Shown: positions 30,698-38,648 of the stretch, one piece after another
Position numbering within the stretch: the stretch's first letter is position 1
Layout: every line of letters starts with the position of its first letter
DNA from: Sphaerobacter sp.
GTDB lineage: Bacteria; Chloroflexota; Chloroflexia; Thermomicrobiales; Thermomicrobiaceae
Length of the DNA stretch: 64,000 nucleotides
NCBI GenBank assembly: GCA_029961075.1
Contig: JASBVL010000004.1
Span: 19,448 to 83,447, forward strand
Direction of reading: 5' to 3'
Notes under the pieces: generated by a model
Told to the model about the DNA's origin: nothing
Seen by the model: the letters and a program-made list of their open reading frames with translations, nothing else
The model's database searches: none
Position numbers and translations under genes: made by a program

Positions 30698-30840
30698 ATC
30701 ATCGCGAATCGTATCATAGGCGCGCTCGGGGCCACAAACCGGCCGCGGGAGGCGGGGCGACCCCCGTGCCGGCCCGCGCCGGACGCGCTACGATTGGCCG
30801 CGGCGTCCGGCCGGGCGTGTCCCGGGGCAAAGGAGGGACG
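30698..30840. promoter_or_regulatory. Divergent promoter region between mreD and the DJ-1/PfpI gene
   Basis: In this 143-base gap, TATGAT on the minus strand at 30718-30713 is a good -10 for mreD; the start site would lie only about 10 bases from the GTG, giving a nearly leaderless message. On the plus strand, TACGAT at 30789-30794 is a possible -10 for the DJ-1/PfpI gene, whose AAAGGAGG ribosome site is clear. Neither has a convincing -35. Confidence 0.45.
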
Positions 30841-31404
30841 ATGAAGATCGCGTTCGTGATCTACGACGGCATGACCGCGCTCGACTTCATTGGGGCCTAC
30901 GATCCCCTGACACGCCTGAAGACGATGGGATTCATGCCCGACGTAACCTGGGACATCTGCGCCGTCACGCCGGAGGTGCGCGACGGGACCGGCCTCCGCT
31001 TCATCCCGACGCGCGTGGGCGAATCGCTGGCCGGCTACGATCTGGTCTACGTGCCGGGCGGGTTCGGGACCCGCACGCTGGCCGCGGATCGCGCCTTCCT
31101 GGCCTGGCTGGCGACGGCCCGCGACAGCCGGCTGCTCGCCTCGGTCTGCACCGGGTCGCTGCTGCTCGGCGCCGCCGGGCTGCTCGCCGGGCGCCGGGCG
31201 ACGAGCCACCCGAGTGCCTACGACGACCTGCGCGCCTACACGCCACACGTCGTCGACGCGCGCGTGGTGGACGAGGGGGACCTCGTCACCGGCCGGGGCG
31301 TCTCCAGCGCGATCGACCTCGGGCTCTACCTGGTCCAGCGGATCGCGGGCCCGGAGGTGGCGGCGCGGATCAAGCAGCAGATGGACTACCCGTACGGGCC
31401 CTAG
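30841..31404 (+). CDS. DJ-1/PfpI superfamily protein (isonitrile hydratase-like)
   Basis: The 187-residue protein has a glutamine-amidotransferase-like fold. The N terminus is KIAFVIYDGMTALDFIGAYDP with an Asp near residue 15. VYVPGGFGTR follows, and the nucleophile elbow is SVCTGSLLLGAAGLL with Cys103. ATSHPSAYDDL follows. This layout is closest to isonitrile hydratase/InhA-like members and to the ligand domains of GATase1-AraC regulators. There is no HTH domain here. ATG at 30841 has AAAGGAGG upstream. The substrate cannot be inferred. The csaA gene is 62 bases downstream. Confidence 0.82.
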   Translation: MKIAFVIYDGMTALDFIGAYDPLTRLKTMGFMPDVTWDICAVTPEVRDGTGLRFIPTRVGESLAGYDLVYVPGGFGTRTLAADRAFLAWLATARDSRLLASVCTGSLLLGAAGLLAGRRATSHPSAYDDLRAYTPHVVDARVVDEGDLVTGRGVSSAIDLGLYLVQRIAGPEVAARIKQQMDYPYGP

Positions 31405-31466
31405 GCGGCCGGGGGACCGGGCGCGGGGTGCCGGCCTGGCCGGAGACCGGAGGGGGAGGGGATGCG

Positions 31467-31796
31467 ATGGCCACGATTGAGGACTTCCAGAAGATCGACA
31501 TGCGGGTTGGGCGCATCGTCGCGGTGGAGGAGTTCCCCGAGGCGCGCAAGCCGTCGTACAAGCTGACGATCGACTTCGGCCCGCTCGGCATCCGCCGCTC
31601 GTCCGCCGGGCTGAAGCCGTACTACCAGCCGGAGGAGCTGATCGGCCGGCAGGTGGTCTGCGTGGTCAACTTCCCGCCGCGGCGGGTGGCCGGCTTCCCG
31701 TCGGAGGTGCTGGTACTCGGCGCGATGCAGGCGGACGGGCGCGTCGTCCTGCTGCAGCCCGACCGGGAGGCGGAGCTGGCCAGCCCGATCGCCTGA
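31467..31796 (+). CDS. csaA: CsaA-like tRNA-binding protein
   Basis: This 109-residue OB-fold protein belongs to the tRNA-binding domain family (as in the C terminus of MetRS and in CsaA, a secretion-related chaperone). Evidence is the DFQKIDMRVGRIVAVEEFPEARKPSYKL opening, VVCVVNFPPRRVAGFPSEVLVLGA, and the VVLLQPDRE ending. Its full length is the CsaA standalone size. ATG at 31467 follows a GGGGGAGGGG tract. A perfect 38-base palindrome 25 bases downstream probably ends transcription. Confidence 0.9.
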   Translation: MATIEDFQKIDMRVGRIVAVEEFPEARKPSYKLTIDFGPLGIRRSSAGLKPYYQPEELIGRQVVCVVNFPPRRVAGFPSEVLVLGAMQADGRVVLLQPDREAELASPIA

Positions 31797-31821
31797 GGCG
31801 CGGCCGCGGGGCACACCGCGG

Positions 31822-31859
31822 GGCGGCTCTGGTGCGTCGCGCGACGCACCAGAGCCGCC
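31822..31859. terminator. Perfect 38-bp palindrome between convergent csaA and xre genes
   Basis: Bases 31822-31840 are the exact reverse complement of 31841-31859, starting GGCGGCTCTGGTGCG. It lies between two converging genes, where a bidirectional terminator is expected. There is no T-run on either strand, so termination may be atypical for a GC-rich genome. A loop must form within the GTCGCGCGAC centre. Confidence 0.75.
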
Positions 31860-31904
31860 GTCGGCTTGCCCCAGGGCCGGCTACGGCCGCCCCGCCGGCA
31901 CGAC

Positions 31905-32300
31905 CTAGCGGCCGGCGCGGGCGTGCGACTGCAGGAACTCCAGGAGCGCCTTGCGGGCCTCGATGCTCATGGCGAAGAACTCGGGCCAGACGGACTCGGG
32001 GATCGAGGTGTTGCGGAGCTGCTCCTCGAGCGCCTGATCGACGTCCTGCGCTTCCCGCTCCGTCTCGACGAAGAAGCCAATGTCGACCCCGAGCTCATTG
32101 CCGAGGCGGGAGAGGAGCGTGAAGGATGGCACGCTCCGGCCCTTCTCGAGGCGCGAGAGGTAGGAGACCGAAATGCCGGTGCGCTCGGCGAGGTCCGAGA
32201 GCGAGAGCCCCTGCTGCTGCCGCAGCCGGCGGATGGCCGGGCCGATGCGCTGCCGCACTTCGGTCGAACTGGGTCTCCGTTCGCTGCGATCCTGTTCCAC
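31905..32300 (-). CDS. XRE-family transcriptional regulator
   Basis: The product of about 131 residues has a Cro/C1-type helix-turn-helix at about residues 18-72 (IGPAIRRLRQQQGLSLSDLAERTGISVSYLSRLEKG). A helical acidic C-terminal region of about 60 residues follows, which may mediate oligomerisation. GTG at 32300 has AGGAAGG eight bases upstream; GTG at 32306 is also possible. A much longer open frame upstream has no protein-like composition. It has no co-directional neighbour. A 1.3-kb non-coding region lies upstream. Its target is unknown. Confidence 0.85.
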   Translation of the reverse strand: MEQDRSERRPSSTEVRQRIGPAIRRLRQQQGLSLSDLAERTGISVSYLSRLEKGRSVPSFTLLSRLGNELGVDIGFFVETEREAQDVDQALEEQLRNTSIPESVWPEFFAMSIEARKALLEFLQSHARAGR

Positions 32301-32949
32301 GGTCACATCCTTCCTGCGCGCATGCCGAGTCGAGGTGGCACGTGGGGTACCCTGCGCGGGCCACGCAAGCGTGACACACGCCGGTGACGCCCGTGCGGGC
32401 TGGTGCAGAGCGGTGACCCCGGGTGCTGGCAGCCGAGACCACGCTCGGCCCGCGGCGCCGGGCCCGTGGGCCACGCCGCTCGCCAGATGGGCCGCCGGAC
32501 GACTCCTTCCTCGCCAGCCACTGCTCGCGCGTCGCGCGGTGCCCCGGCGCCGCTGATCGGTGCGGGGCGCTCGTACACCCGGGGTGGGATGACCCACCGG
32601 GGCGCTGTTGGCACGCGCCCCGCCACCCGGCGCGGCCAGCGCGGAACCCCATCGGCCCTCGACCGGTAGCGTGTTGCACCCTGTCGGTGCCCCATTGTCG
32701 CATCCACCCTCCACGTCGACGCGCCGGACGCCGCGTCCGCTCGGCAGGGGCTACGTCTCCTGCCTCGCACGGCTGGGGGCGTCAGGCCGCCGCGCGGAAC
32801 CCGGGGCTGCGCGGGATGCGGGAGGTTGGCTGCAGCGCGCCGCGGCGGCCCACGCACCCGCCAGCGTCGCGGTGCGGGAACGTCGCGGTTCCCGGCTCGC
32901 GTGGGCGCCAGTCAAGCGGGCATCGGCTCGCCAAACGCGCCGCCTACCC

Positions 32950-32992
32950 ACAAACAGCCCGTCAAGACGATAGCACCTGTTTGGCTGTTTGT
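32950..32992. repeat. Perfect 10-bp inverted repeat ACAAACAGCC / GGCTGTTTGT
   Basis: ACAAACAGCC at 32950-32959 is mirrored by GGCTGTTTGT at 32983-32992 with a 23-base spacer. A third partial copy (CCTGTTTGG) lies just inside the right arm at 32976-32984. The A/T-rich arms stand out in this GC-rich region. It could be a regulator operator or the base of an RNA stem. Confidence 0.55.
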
Positions 32993-33582
32993 CTACTCGG
33001 TCCGGGGTGACAAACATTCCATGCAGTGGCGACCAGCGGCCCGTGGCGACGGTCGGTGTCCACGCCGCGTGTATCGTGCAGTACCCGTCGGCTCCGCGCG
33101 CCTGGCGAGGCAGATGGCGCCGAATGCCTGCGGCGGCGCGGATGCGCGGCAGGTGAAGCTCGCCGAACGGGCGGCGCGCGCAGGTAGGGCACCCGCGTCA
33201 GGGTCGCACGACGCTGTCGCGTGCCTGTCGCGCACACGTCCGTGGCGCGCCATTGCTGTCGAACATGTCAGGTGCCGGGCACACTCGAGGGGTCGCACCT
33301 GACGTTCTGAGGATTATTCGGCCGGCGATGGTGCGCGACGCACCGCGGGAGAGCGTGGCGGCGGCGCGTACCCGAGACGAAGGGATGGGGTCGCGCATGG
33401 GTCCCGGGCGCTCCGGGTGGCGGGAAACGCTCGCGCTGGGCGTCGTCGCCAGGCTGACGATCGACGCGAGCGCCCCGTACGCACCGCGCGCCCGGCGGCA
33501 GGCAATGCGGCCGGCGCCAGCCCGGCCCGGGGCGCCCGGCGTCGCCCGCCGCGGCCCCGTCACGCCGGACGCCAGGGACGGG

Positions 33583-33588
33583 TATACT
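33583..33588 (+). promoter_or_regulatory. Putative -10 (TATACT) for the flippase-uppP operon
   Basis: TATACT lies on the plus strand, 53 bases before the ATG at 33636. A -35 is not evident. Initiation near 33595 would leave a leader of about 40-60 bases. Confidence 0.4.
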
Positions 33589-33635
33589 CCGGGTGCCCGT
33601 CGCGGCGTGGCCCGAGGCGCGGCACTGACGATCGA

Positions 33636-34646
33636 ATGGGTGGCGGGAGACGGTGGGTGGGTAAGCCGCGCGTCTGGCTCGGGTTCGCCGTCAGCATCAT
33701 CTTCCTGATTATCGCCTTCCGTGGTCAGGATCTCGCGCGCGTCGGCGAGGCGCTGCGGCAGGCCAACTACTGGTTGCTGCCGCTGGCGATCCTCCTCTAC
33801 GGCGTGGGGCTGTGGGTCCGCTGCCTGCGCTGGTCGGTGCTGCTGCGCGCGGTGCACCGCTGCCCGGCGCGCGAGCTCTTCCCGGTCGTCACCGTGGGCT
33901 TCATGGCGAACAACCTGTTGCCGCTGCGGGCGGGCGAGGTGGTGCGGGCCTACCTGCTCACCAACCGCCGCGGGGTCCCGACGTCGACGGCGCTGGCGAC
34001 GATCGCGGTCGAGAAGGTGTTCGACGGCCTGACGATGCTGGCCTTCATGCTGGTGGCCTCGCTGTCGGTGGCGCTGACCGCGGAACTGTGGCACGTCCAA
34101 CTGGTGGCCGGGCTACTCTTCGGCGGCCTGCTGGTGCTGCTGGCCCTCTTGACGGCAGAGTGGTCGCGGCACTGGCTGCTCCAGCGCGGCCTGCGGCGCC
34201 TGCCGGCGCGCATCGCCGCGCCGGTCGGGCAGGCGGCGCACACCTTCCTGGCGGGGCTGGGCACGCTGCGGCGACGCGACGACCTGCTGGCCGTGGTCGG
34301 CGCGTCGCTGGCGACCTGGTTGCTGGAGGCCGCCATGTACGCCGTCATCGCCCTGAGCTTCGGGCTGTCGCTCAGCCCGGCCGCGGTGCTGCTGGTGACC
34401 GCGGTCGCCAACCTGGCCACGTTGATCCCGGCCTCTCCCGGCTACGTCGGCCCCTTCGAGGCCGGGGTGCTGCTGGCGCTGGCCGGGGCGGTCACGGTGC
34501 CGCGCGAGGTGGCCCTTTCCTACGCTATCGCCGTGCACGCCGCGCTCTACTTCCCGGTGACAGCGGTCGGCCTCTACTACTGGTGGCGGGAGAGCCTCTC
34601 CTGGCGGACCGTGCAGGCGCTCTCGGCCAAGGAAGGGGGGGACTGA
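33636..34646 (+). CDS. Lysylphosphatidylglycerol synthase transmembrane-type (flippase-like) protein
   Basis: The polytopic membrane protein of about 336 residues has seven or eight helices. It carries the family signatures NNLLPLRAGEVVRAYLL (about residue 91) and IPASPGYVGPFEAGVLLAL in the C-terminal third. Members of this UPF0104/MprF-N family are associated with moving aminoacyl or glycosyl lipids, but the substrate here is unknown. ATG at 33636 lacks a ribosome site. GTG at 33657, with GGGAG eight bases upstream, is an equally good start. The stop is directly followed by the uppP ATG, so the two are co-transcribed, which suggests a role in polyprenyl-lipid or envelope metabolism. Confidence 0.85.
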   Translation: MGGGRRWVGKPRVWLGFAVSIIFLIIAFRGQDLARVGEALRQANYWLLPLAILLYGVGLWVRCLRWSVLLRAVHRCPARELFPVVTVGFMANNLLPLRAGEVVRAYLLTNRRGVPTSTALATIAVEKVFDGLTMLAFMLVASLSVALTAELWHVQLVAGLLFGGLLVLLALLTAEWSRHWLLQRGLRRLPARIAAPVGQAAHTFLAGLGTLRRRDDLLAVVGASLATWLLEAAMYAVIALSFGLSLSPAAVLLVTAVANLATLIPASPGYVGPFEAGVLLALAGAVTVPREVALSYAIAVHAALYFPVTAVGLYYWWRESLSWRTVQALSAKEGGD

Positions 34647-35486
34647 ATGGACGTGCTGCGGGCGATCATCCTGGGTGCCGTCCAGGGGCTGACCGAGTTC
34701 CTGCCGATCAGCAGCTCCGCGCATCTGATCATCGTCCCCTGGCTCTTCGGCTGGGAGGAATCCGGGCTGGCGTTCGACGTGGCCCTGCACCTCGGCACCC
34801 TCACGGCCGTGCTGGTCTACTTCCGCGCGGAGCTGCTGCAGATCGCGGTGGCCGTTCCGCGGGGGCTGGTGCAGCGGCGCCCGTTCGCCGATCCGATGGC
34901 GCGTCTGGGGTGGATCATCCTGCTCGGGTCGATCCCGGCCGCGGTGGTGGGCTTCGTGGCGAACGACGCGATCGACTCCTTCTTTCACGCGGGCGAGGGC
35001 GGGAACACGGCGATCGTGGTGGTGGCGCTGCTCCTCATCACCCTGGGCGCGGTGCTCGCGGTGGCCGAGCGGGTCGCGCGCCACTGCCGGCCGATGGAGT
35101 GCGTCGACGCCCGCGACGGGTTCCTGGTGGGGCTGGCGCAGACGCTGGCGCTGCTGCCGGGGGTCTCGCGCTCGGGGAGCACCATCACCGCCGGGCTCTT
35201 CCTCGGCCTGAAGCGCGACGCCGCGGCGCGCTTCTCGTTCCTCCTGGGCGTGCCGGCGATCGTCGGGGCGGGGGCGCTCGAGCTGAGCACGCTGCTGGCG
35301 CGCGGGCTCACGGCCGCCGAGGGGCGCACCTTCATCGCCGGCATGGTCACCGCCGCCGTCGTCGGCTACCTCGCCATCGCCTTCCTGCTGCGCTACCTGC
35401 GCACGCGCTCGACGCTGATCTTCATCGTGTACCGCTTCGGCCTCGGGCTGCTGCTCCTGCTCCTGGTCGCGACCAGGGTGCGGTAG
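34647..35486 (+). CDS. uppP: Undecaprenyl-diphosphatase UppP (BacA)
   Basis: UppP dephosphorylates undecaprenyl pyrophosphate, recycling the lipid carrier for peptidoglycan synthesis. The 279-residue membrane protein has about eight helices. The catalytic motifs are GLTEFLPISSSAHLI (Glu and Ser in the first periplasmic loop) and LLPGVSRSGSTITAGL. Its ATG abuts the stop of the flippase-like gene, so translation is probably coupled. This enzyme acts on the same carrier used by MraY in the dcw cluster. Overexpression of this family is known to confer bacitracin tolerance. Confidence 0.96.
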   Translation: MDVLRAIILGAVQGLTEFLPISSSAHLIIVPWLFGWEESGLAFDVALHLGTLTAVLVYFRAELLQIAVAVPRGLVQRRPFADPMARLGWIILLGSIPAAVVGFVANDAIDSFFHAGEGGNTAIVVVALLLITLGAVLAVAERVARHCRPMECVDARDGFLVGLAQTLALLPGVSRSGSTITAGLFLGLKRDAAARFSFLLGVPAIVGAGALELSTLLARGLTAAEGRTFIAGMVTAAVVGYLAIAFLLRYLRTRSTLIFIVYRFGLGLLLLLLVATRVR

Positions 35487-35501
35487 GGGCGCGGCGCCCC
35501 T
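35485..35501. terminator. Hairpin overlapping the uppP stop codon
   Basis: AGGGGCGC at 35485-35492 pairs with GCGCCCCT at 35494-35501. The stem begins within the TAG stop codon and lies between two converging genes. No T-run follows, so this is a low-confidence terminator. Confidence 0.35.
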
Positions 35502-35531
35502 CCCGCACCGCGCCAGCGCCGCGTCCCCGGC

Positions 35532-36713
35532 CTAGTCGGCCGAGGTGCCGGCCGGCACGACCACGGCCAGGGCCTGGCGCAGGTCCGCCAGCAGGTCAGC
35601 CCGATGCTCGATCCCGACCGAGAGCCGGATCAGGTTGGACGCCACCTCGAAGCCGGAGCCGGCCAGGCTGGCGTGGGTCATCTGCCCCGGGTGCTCGATG
35701 AGCGACTCGACGCCGCCCAGGCTCTCGGCGAGGGTGAAGAGCCGCGTGCGCCCCACCACCGTGCGCGCCGCCTCGTAGCCGCCCCGCACGGTGAAGGACA
35801 CCATGCCGCCGAAGCCGCGCGCCATCTGCCGCCGGGCTACGGCGTGGCCCGGGTGGTCCGGCAGGCCGGGGTAGTAGACCCGCTCCACGGCGGGGTGCTC
35901 GCGCAGCATCTCGGCGATGGCCTGCGCGTTGGCGCTGTGCTCGCGCATGCGCACCGACAGCGTCTTGATGCCGCGCAGCACCAGCCAGCAGTCGAACGGG
36001 CCAGGCACGGCCCCCGCCGCGTTCTGGTGGAACTTGAGCGTCTCGTAGATGGCCGGGTCGTTGCCCAGCACCGCGCCGCCGACGACGTCGCTGTGCCCGC
36101 CCAGGTACTTGGTGGTGCTGTGGAGCACGAGATCGGCGCCGAGGGTCAGCGGCTGCTGCAGGTAGGGGGAGGCGAAGGTGTTGTCGACCACCAGCAGGAT
36201 CGGCCGCTCGCCGATGACCGCCTTGAGGCCGGCGATGTCGACGATCTTGAGGTAGGGGTTGGTGGGGGTCTCGACCCAGATCATGCGGGTGTTCGGCTGG
36301 ATCGCGGCCGCGACCGCGTCGAGGTCGGTCAGGTCGACCATCGAGAAGGTGATGCCGTAGCGGGTGGCGACGCGCGCCGCCAGGCGGTAGGTGCCGCCGT
36401 AGGCGTCGTCGGACAGGATCAGATGGTCGCCGGGGTTGAGCAGATACCAGGTGTTCTGGGTGGCGGCCAGGCCGGAGGCGTAGCACAGGCCCCAGGCGGC
36501 CTGCTCCAGCGCGGCCAGCGCCGCCTGCAGCGCGCTGCGGGTCGGGTTGTCGGTGCGGGCGTACTCGAAGCCCTTGTGCTTGCCGACCTCCTCCTGGGCG
36601 AAGGTGGAGGTCTGGTAGATGGGCACGATGACGGCCCCGGTGGTGGGGTCCGGGTCCTGCCCGGCGTGGATCGCGAGCGTCTCGAAGTGTGGGCGCGTCT
36701 CGTCGGTCGTCAT
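35532..36713 (-). CDS. Cystathionine gamma-synthase/lyase (Cys/Met PLP enzyme)
   Basis: This PLP enzyme acts in transsulfuration, forming cystathionine from cysteine and an activated homoserine, or splitting it. The 393-residue protein has ETLAIHAGQDPDPTTGAVIVPIYQTSTF, the PLP Lys202 in HSTTKYLGGHSD, DNTFASPYLQQPL and the late SLGGVESLIEHPGQMTH signature. Sequence alone does not separate synthase from lyase. ATG at 36713 begins the family N terminus. The cystathionine beta-synthase gene lies 455 bases upstream on the same strand; if both are CBS and CGL, they would convert homocysteine to cysteine. Confidence 0.92.
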   Translation of the reverse strand: MTTDETRPHFETLAIHAGQDPDPTTGAVIVPIYQTSTFAQEEVGKHKGFEYARTDNPTRSALQAALAALEQAAWGLCYASGLAATQNTWYLLNPGDHLILSDDAYGGTYRLAARVATRYGITFSMVDLTDLDAVAAAIQPNTRMIWVETPTNPYLKIVDIAGLKAVIGERPILLVVDNTFASPYLQQPLTLGADLVLHSTTKYLGGHSDVVGGAVLGNDPAIYETLKFHQNAAGAVPGPFDCWLVLRGIKTLSVRMREHSANAQAIAEMLREHPAVERVYYPGLPDHPGHAVARRQMARGFGGMVSFTVRGGYEAARTVVGRTRLFTLAESLGGVESLIEHPGQMTHASLAGSGFEVASNLIRLSVGIEHRADLLADLRQALAVVVPAGTSAD

Positions 36714-37168
36714 CGTCCAGCATCGTCCTTTCGTGTCGGCCCACACGCCGCGTGGGGCCAGTCCTCCGGTAGGTCCGAGCATACCACCCCGGCCCGGGCC
36801 GGACCGCGCGAGGTCTCGCCGCCGTTCCCCGGTAGGGACGGGCCATGTGCCCTCCCGTCGCGTGGAGCGCCGGCGTCGCACGGAGCCTCGCCGGCTCCCG
36901 TCCCTCCGCCGCGCTCGCTGCGAGCCGTTTGCCCTCCGCACCTGCGCGGAGACGATATCCGGTAGGGGAGGGCCTTGTGCCCTCCCGACCCAATGCGGGC
37001 GGCTCTGTTCGGGACAAGCCCCGCCCCTACCGGCCTGCCGCGCCGGCTTTCGTCCGTCGCGCGGGTGCGGCGAGTTGCCCGGGGCGCAGGCTCCGGACCA
37101 CCGGCGCTGACCGGTGCGCGGCAGACGGGAGCCGGCCGGGAGGCCGGCGCTCCCGGGGGGCCCCGCGC
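36714..37168. repeat. 455-base intergenic mosaic of dispersed repeats
   Basis: There is no gene here. GGTAGGGxxGGGCCxTGTGCCCTCCC units lie at 36831-36856 and 36961-36986, and an inverted relative at 37011-37031 (GGGACAAGCCCCGCCCCTACC). A CGTGGAGCGCCGGC unit starts at 36860. The hairpin-forming GGGAGCCGGCCGGGAGGCCGGCGCTCCC type is near 37128-37158. A near-palindrome at about 36738-36759 precedes the gamma-synthase start. These short units alternate in orientation, like bacterial interspersed mosaic elements. Confidence 0.7.
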
Positions 37169-38569
37169 CTACGCGCCGGTGCGGCGGCGCGCCACGAACT
37201 CCAGCAGGTCCGACCGGGTGATGATCCCGACCAGGAGGCCGTCAGCCTGCACCAGCACGGCCGGGGAGCCGGCGGCGAGGAGCGGGAAGACGCGCTCCAC
37301 CTCCTCCTTGACGTCCACCACGGCGAACGGCGGATCCATCACCGCGCTGACCGGCTCCCGCACGGCCTCCGGGTGCCGGAAGACCTGGTCGAGCAGCGTG
37401 CGCTCCTGGAGGCTCCCGACCACGCGGTGGACCTCGATCGGCCCGTCGCCGTTGGCGGGCGGCCGGACGACCGGCATCTGGGAGATGCGATAGCGCTGGA
37501 GCAGCTCGATGGCCTGCTCCACCGTCTGATCGGTCGTGGCGGCGACCACCCGCGGGAGCTCCGGCTCGCCCTCGGTGGCCAGCAGGTCCGCCACCCGCGC
37601 CGTCGAGCCGAAGCGCGACAGGAAGCCGTTCTCCCGCATCCAGTCGTCGTTGTAGATCTTCGAGAGGTAGCCGCGGCCGCTGTCGGGCACGAGCACCACG
37701 ATCAGCGCGTCGGGGTCGTCGACCCGCTGGGCCACCTGGAGCGCCGCCCAGACGGCGGTGCCGCCGGAGCCGCCGATCAGCAGCCCCTCCTCGCGCGTCA
37801 CCCGGCGCGCCGTCAGGAAGGAATCCCGGTCGCTGACCTGGATGAACTCGTCGACGACGGCGCGGTCGAAGGTGCCGGGCCAGAAGTCCTCGCCGATCCC
37901 CTCGACCTTGTAGGGGCGGATGTTGTCCGGGTCGGTGTAGATCGAGCCCTGCGGGTCGGCGCCGATGACGCGGATGCGCGGGTTCTGCTCCTTGAGGTAG
38001 CGGCCGGTGCCGCTGATGGTGCCGCCGGTGCCCACGCCGGCGACGAAGTGGGTGACCTTGCCCTCGGTCTGCCGCCAGATCTCCGGCCCGGTCGACTCGT
38101 AGTGGGCGCGGGGGTTGATCGGGTTGAAGTACTGGTTGGGCTGGAAGGCGCCCGGGATCTCGCGGGTGAGGCGATCGGCGACGGAGTAGTAGCTCTCGGG
38201 CGACTCGCGCGGCACGGCCGTCGGGGTGGTGACGACCTCGGCGCCGTAGGCGCGGAGCAGGGCGACCTTCTCCGGCGCCACCTTGTCGGGCATGACGAAG
38301 ACGCAGCGGTAGCCGCGCACGGCGGCGGCCATGGCCAGGCCGACGCCGGTGTTCCCACTGGTCGGTTCGACAATGGTGCCGCCCGGCTTGAGCCAGCCGC
38401 GCCGCTCGGCCTCCTCGATCATGCGGAAGCCGATGCGGTCCTTGACACTGCCGCCGGGGTTGAGCAGCTCGACCTTGGCCACGACGGTGGCCTTGAGCCC
38501 CTGCGTCACGCGGTTGAGGCGGAGCAGCGGGGTCTCCCCGATGAGTGAGAGGACGTTTGGATGGATCAT
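37169..38569 (-). CDS. Cystathionine beta-synthase (with CBS-domain pair)
   Basis: This PLP enzyme condenses homocysteine with serine (or makes cysteine from O-acetylserine). The 466-residue product has a fold-type II catalytic domain. The PLP Lys43 is in NPGGSVKDRIG, followed by EPTSGNTGVGLA, GVGTGGTISGTGRYLKE and a late GGSGGTAVWAA. From about residue 325 there are two CBS domains (SQMPVVRP near residue 363; VLVQADGLLVGIITRSDLLEF near the end) that may bind an adenosyl ligand such as SAM. The start at 38569 matches family N termini (MIHPNVLSLIGETPLLRL); ATG at 38593 is possible. The tandem CBS domains favour true CBS over cysteine synthase. Confidence 0.93.
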   Translation of the reverse strand: MIHPNVLSLIGETPLLRLNRVTQGLKATVVAKVELLNPGGSVKDRIGFRMIEEAERRGWLKPGGTIVEPTSGNTGVGLAMAAAVRGYRCVFVMPDKVAPEKVALLRAYGAEVVTTPTAVPRESPESYYSVADRLTREIPGAFQPNQYFNPINPRAHYESTGPEIWRQTEGKVTHFVAGVGTGGTISGTGRYLKEQNPRIRVIGADPQGSIYTDPDNIRPYKVEGIGEDFWPGTFDRAVVDEFIQVSDRDSFLTARRVTREEGLLIGGSGGTAVWAALQVAQRVDDPDALIVVLVPDSGRGYLSKIYNDDWMRENGFLSRFGSTARVADLLATEGEPELPRVVAATTDQTVEQAIELLQRYRISQMPVVRPPANGDGPIEVHRVVGSLQERTLLDQVFRHPEAVREPVSAVMDPPFAVVDVKEEVERVFPLLAAGSPAVLVQADGLLVGIITRSDLLEFVARRRTGA

Positions 38570-38648
38570 CGTTGCCTGGCCCGGGCGGGCCATTCCCCCT
38601 TTCTGCGCCGGGGCGACGCCGACGGCGGGCGACGCGCCCCCGGCGGGC

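Larger units (their letters stand above)
32301..33635. other. 1.3-kb region without recognisable genes
   Basis: Several frames are open here, as expected at this GC content. None shows domain-like sequence, a good ribosome site with a plausible start, or similarity I can recognise. The visible signals are a 10-bp inverted repeat at 32950-32992 and a TATACT box at 33583 serving the next gene. No tRNA, rRNA or known riboswitch pattern is seen. It may be decayed coding sequence or may encode a non-coding RNA. Confidence 0.6.

Noticed and set aside
31905..32714. A 269-residue XRE protein with an N-terminal extension
   Set aside because: The extra 130 residues are low-complexity Pro/Arg/Ala-rich and lack a ribosome site. 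GTG at 32300 has a good one and gives a normal-sized regulator.
36714..36800. SAM riboswitch upstream of the cystathionine gamma-synthase gene
   Set aside because: A near-palindrome is present, but the conserved SAM-I core and kink-turn features cannot be found, and the leader is too short.
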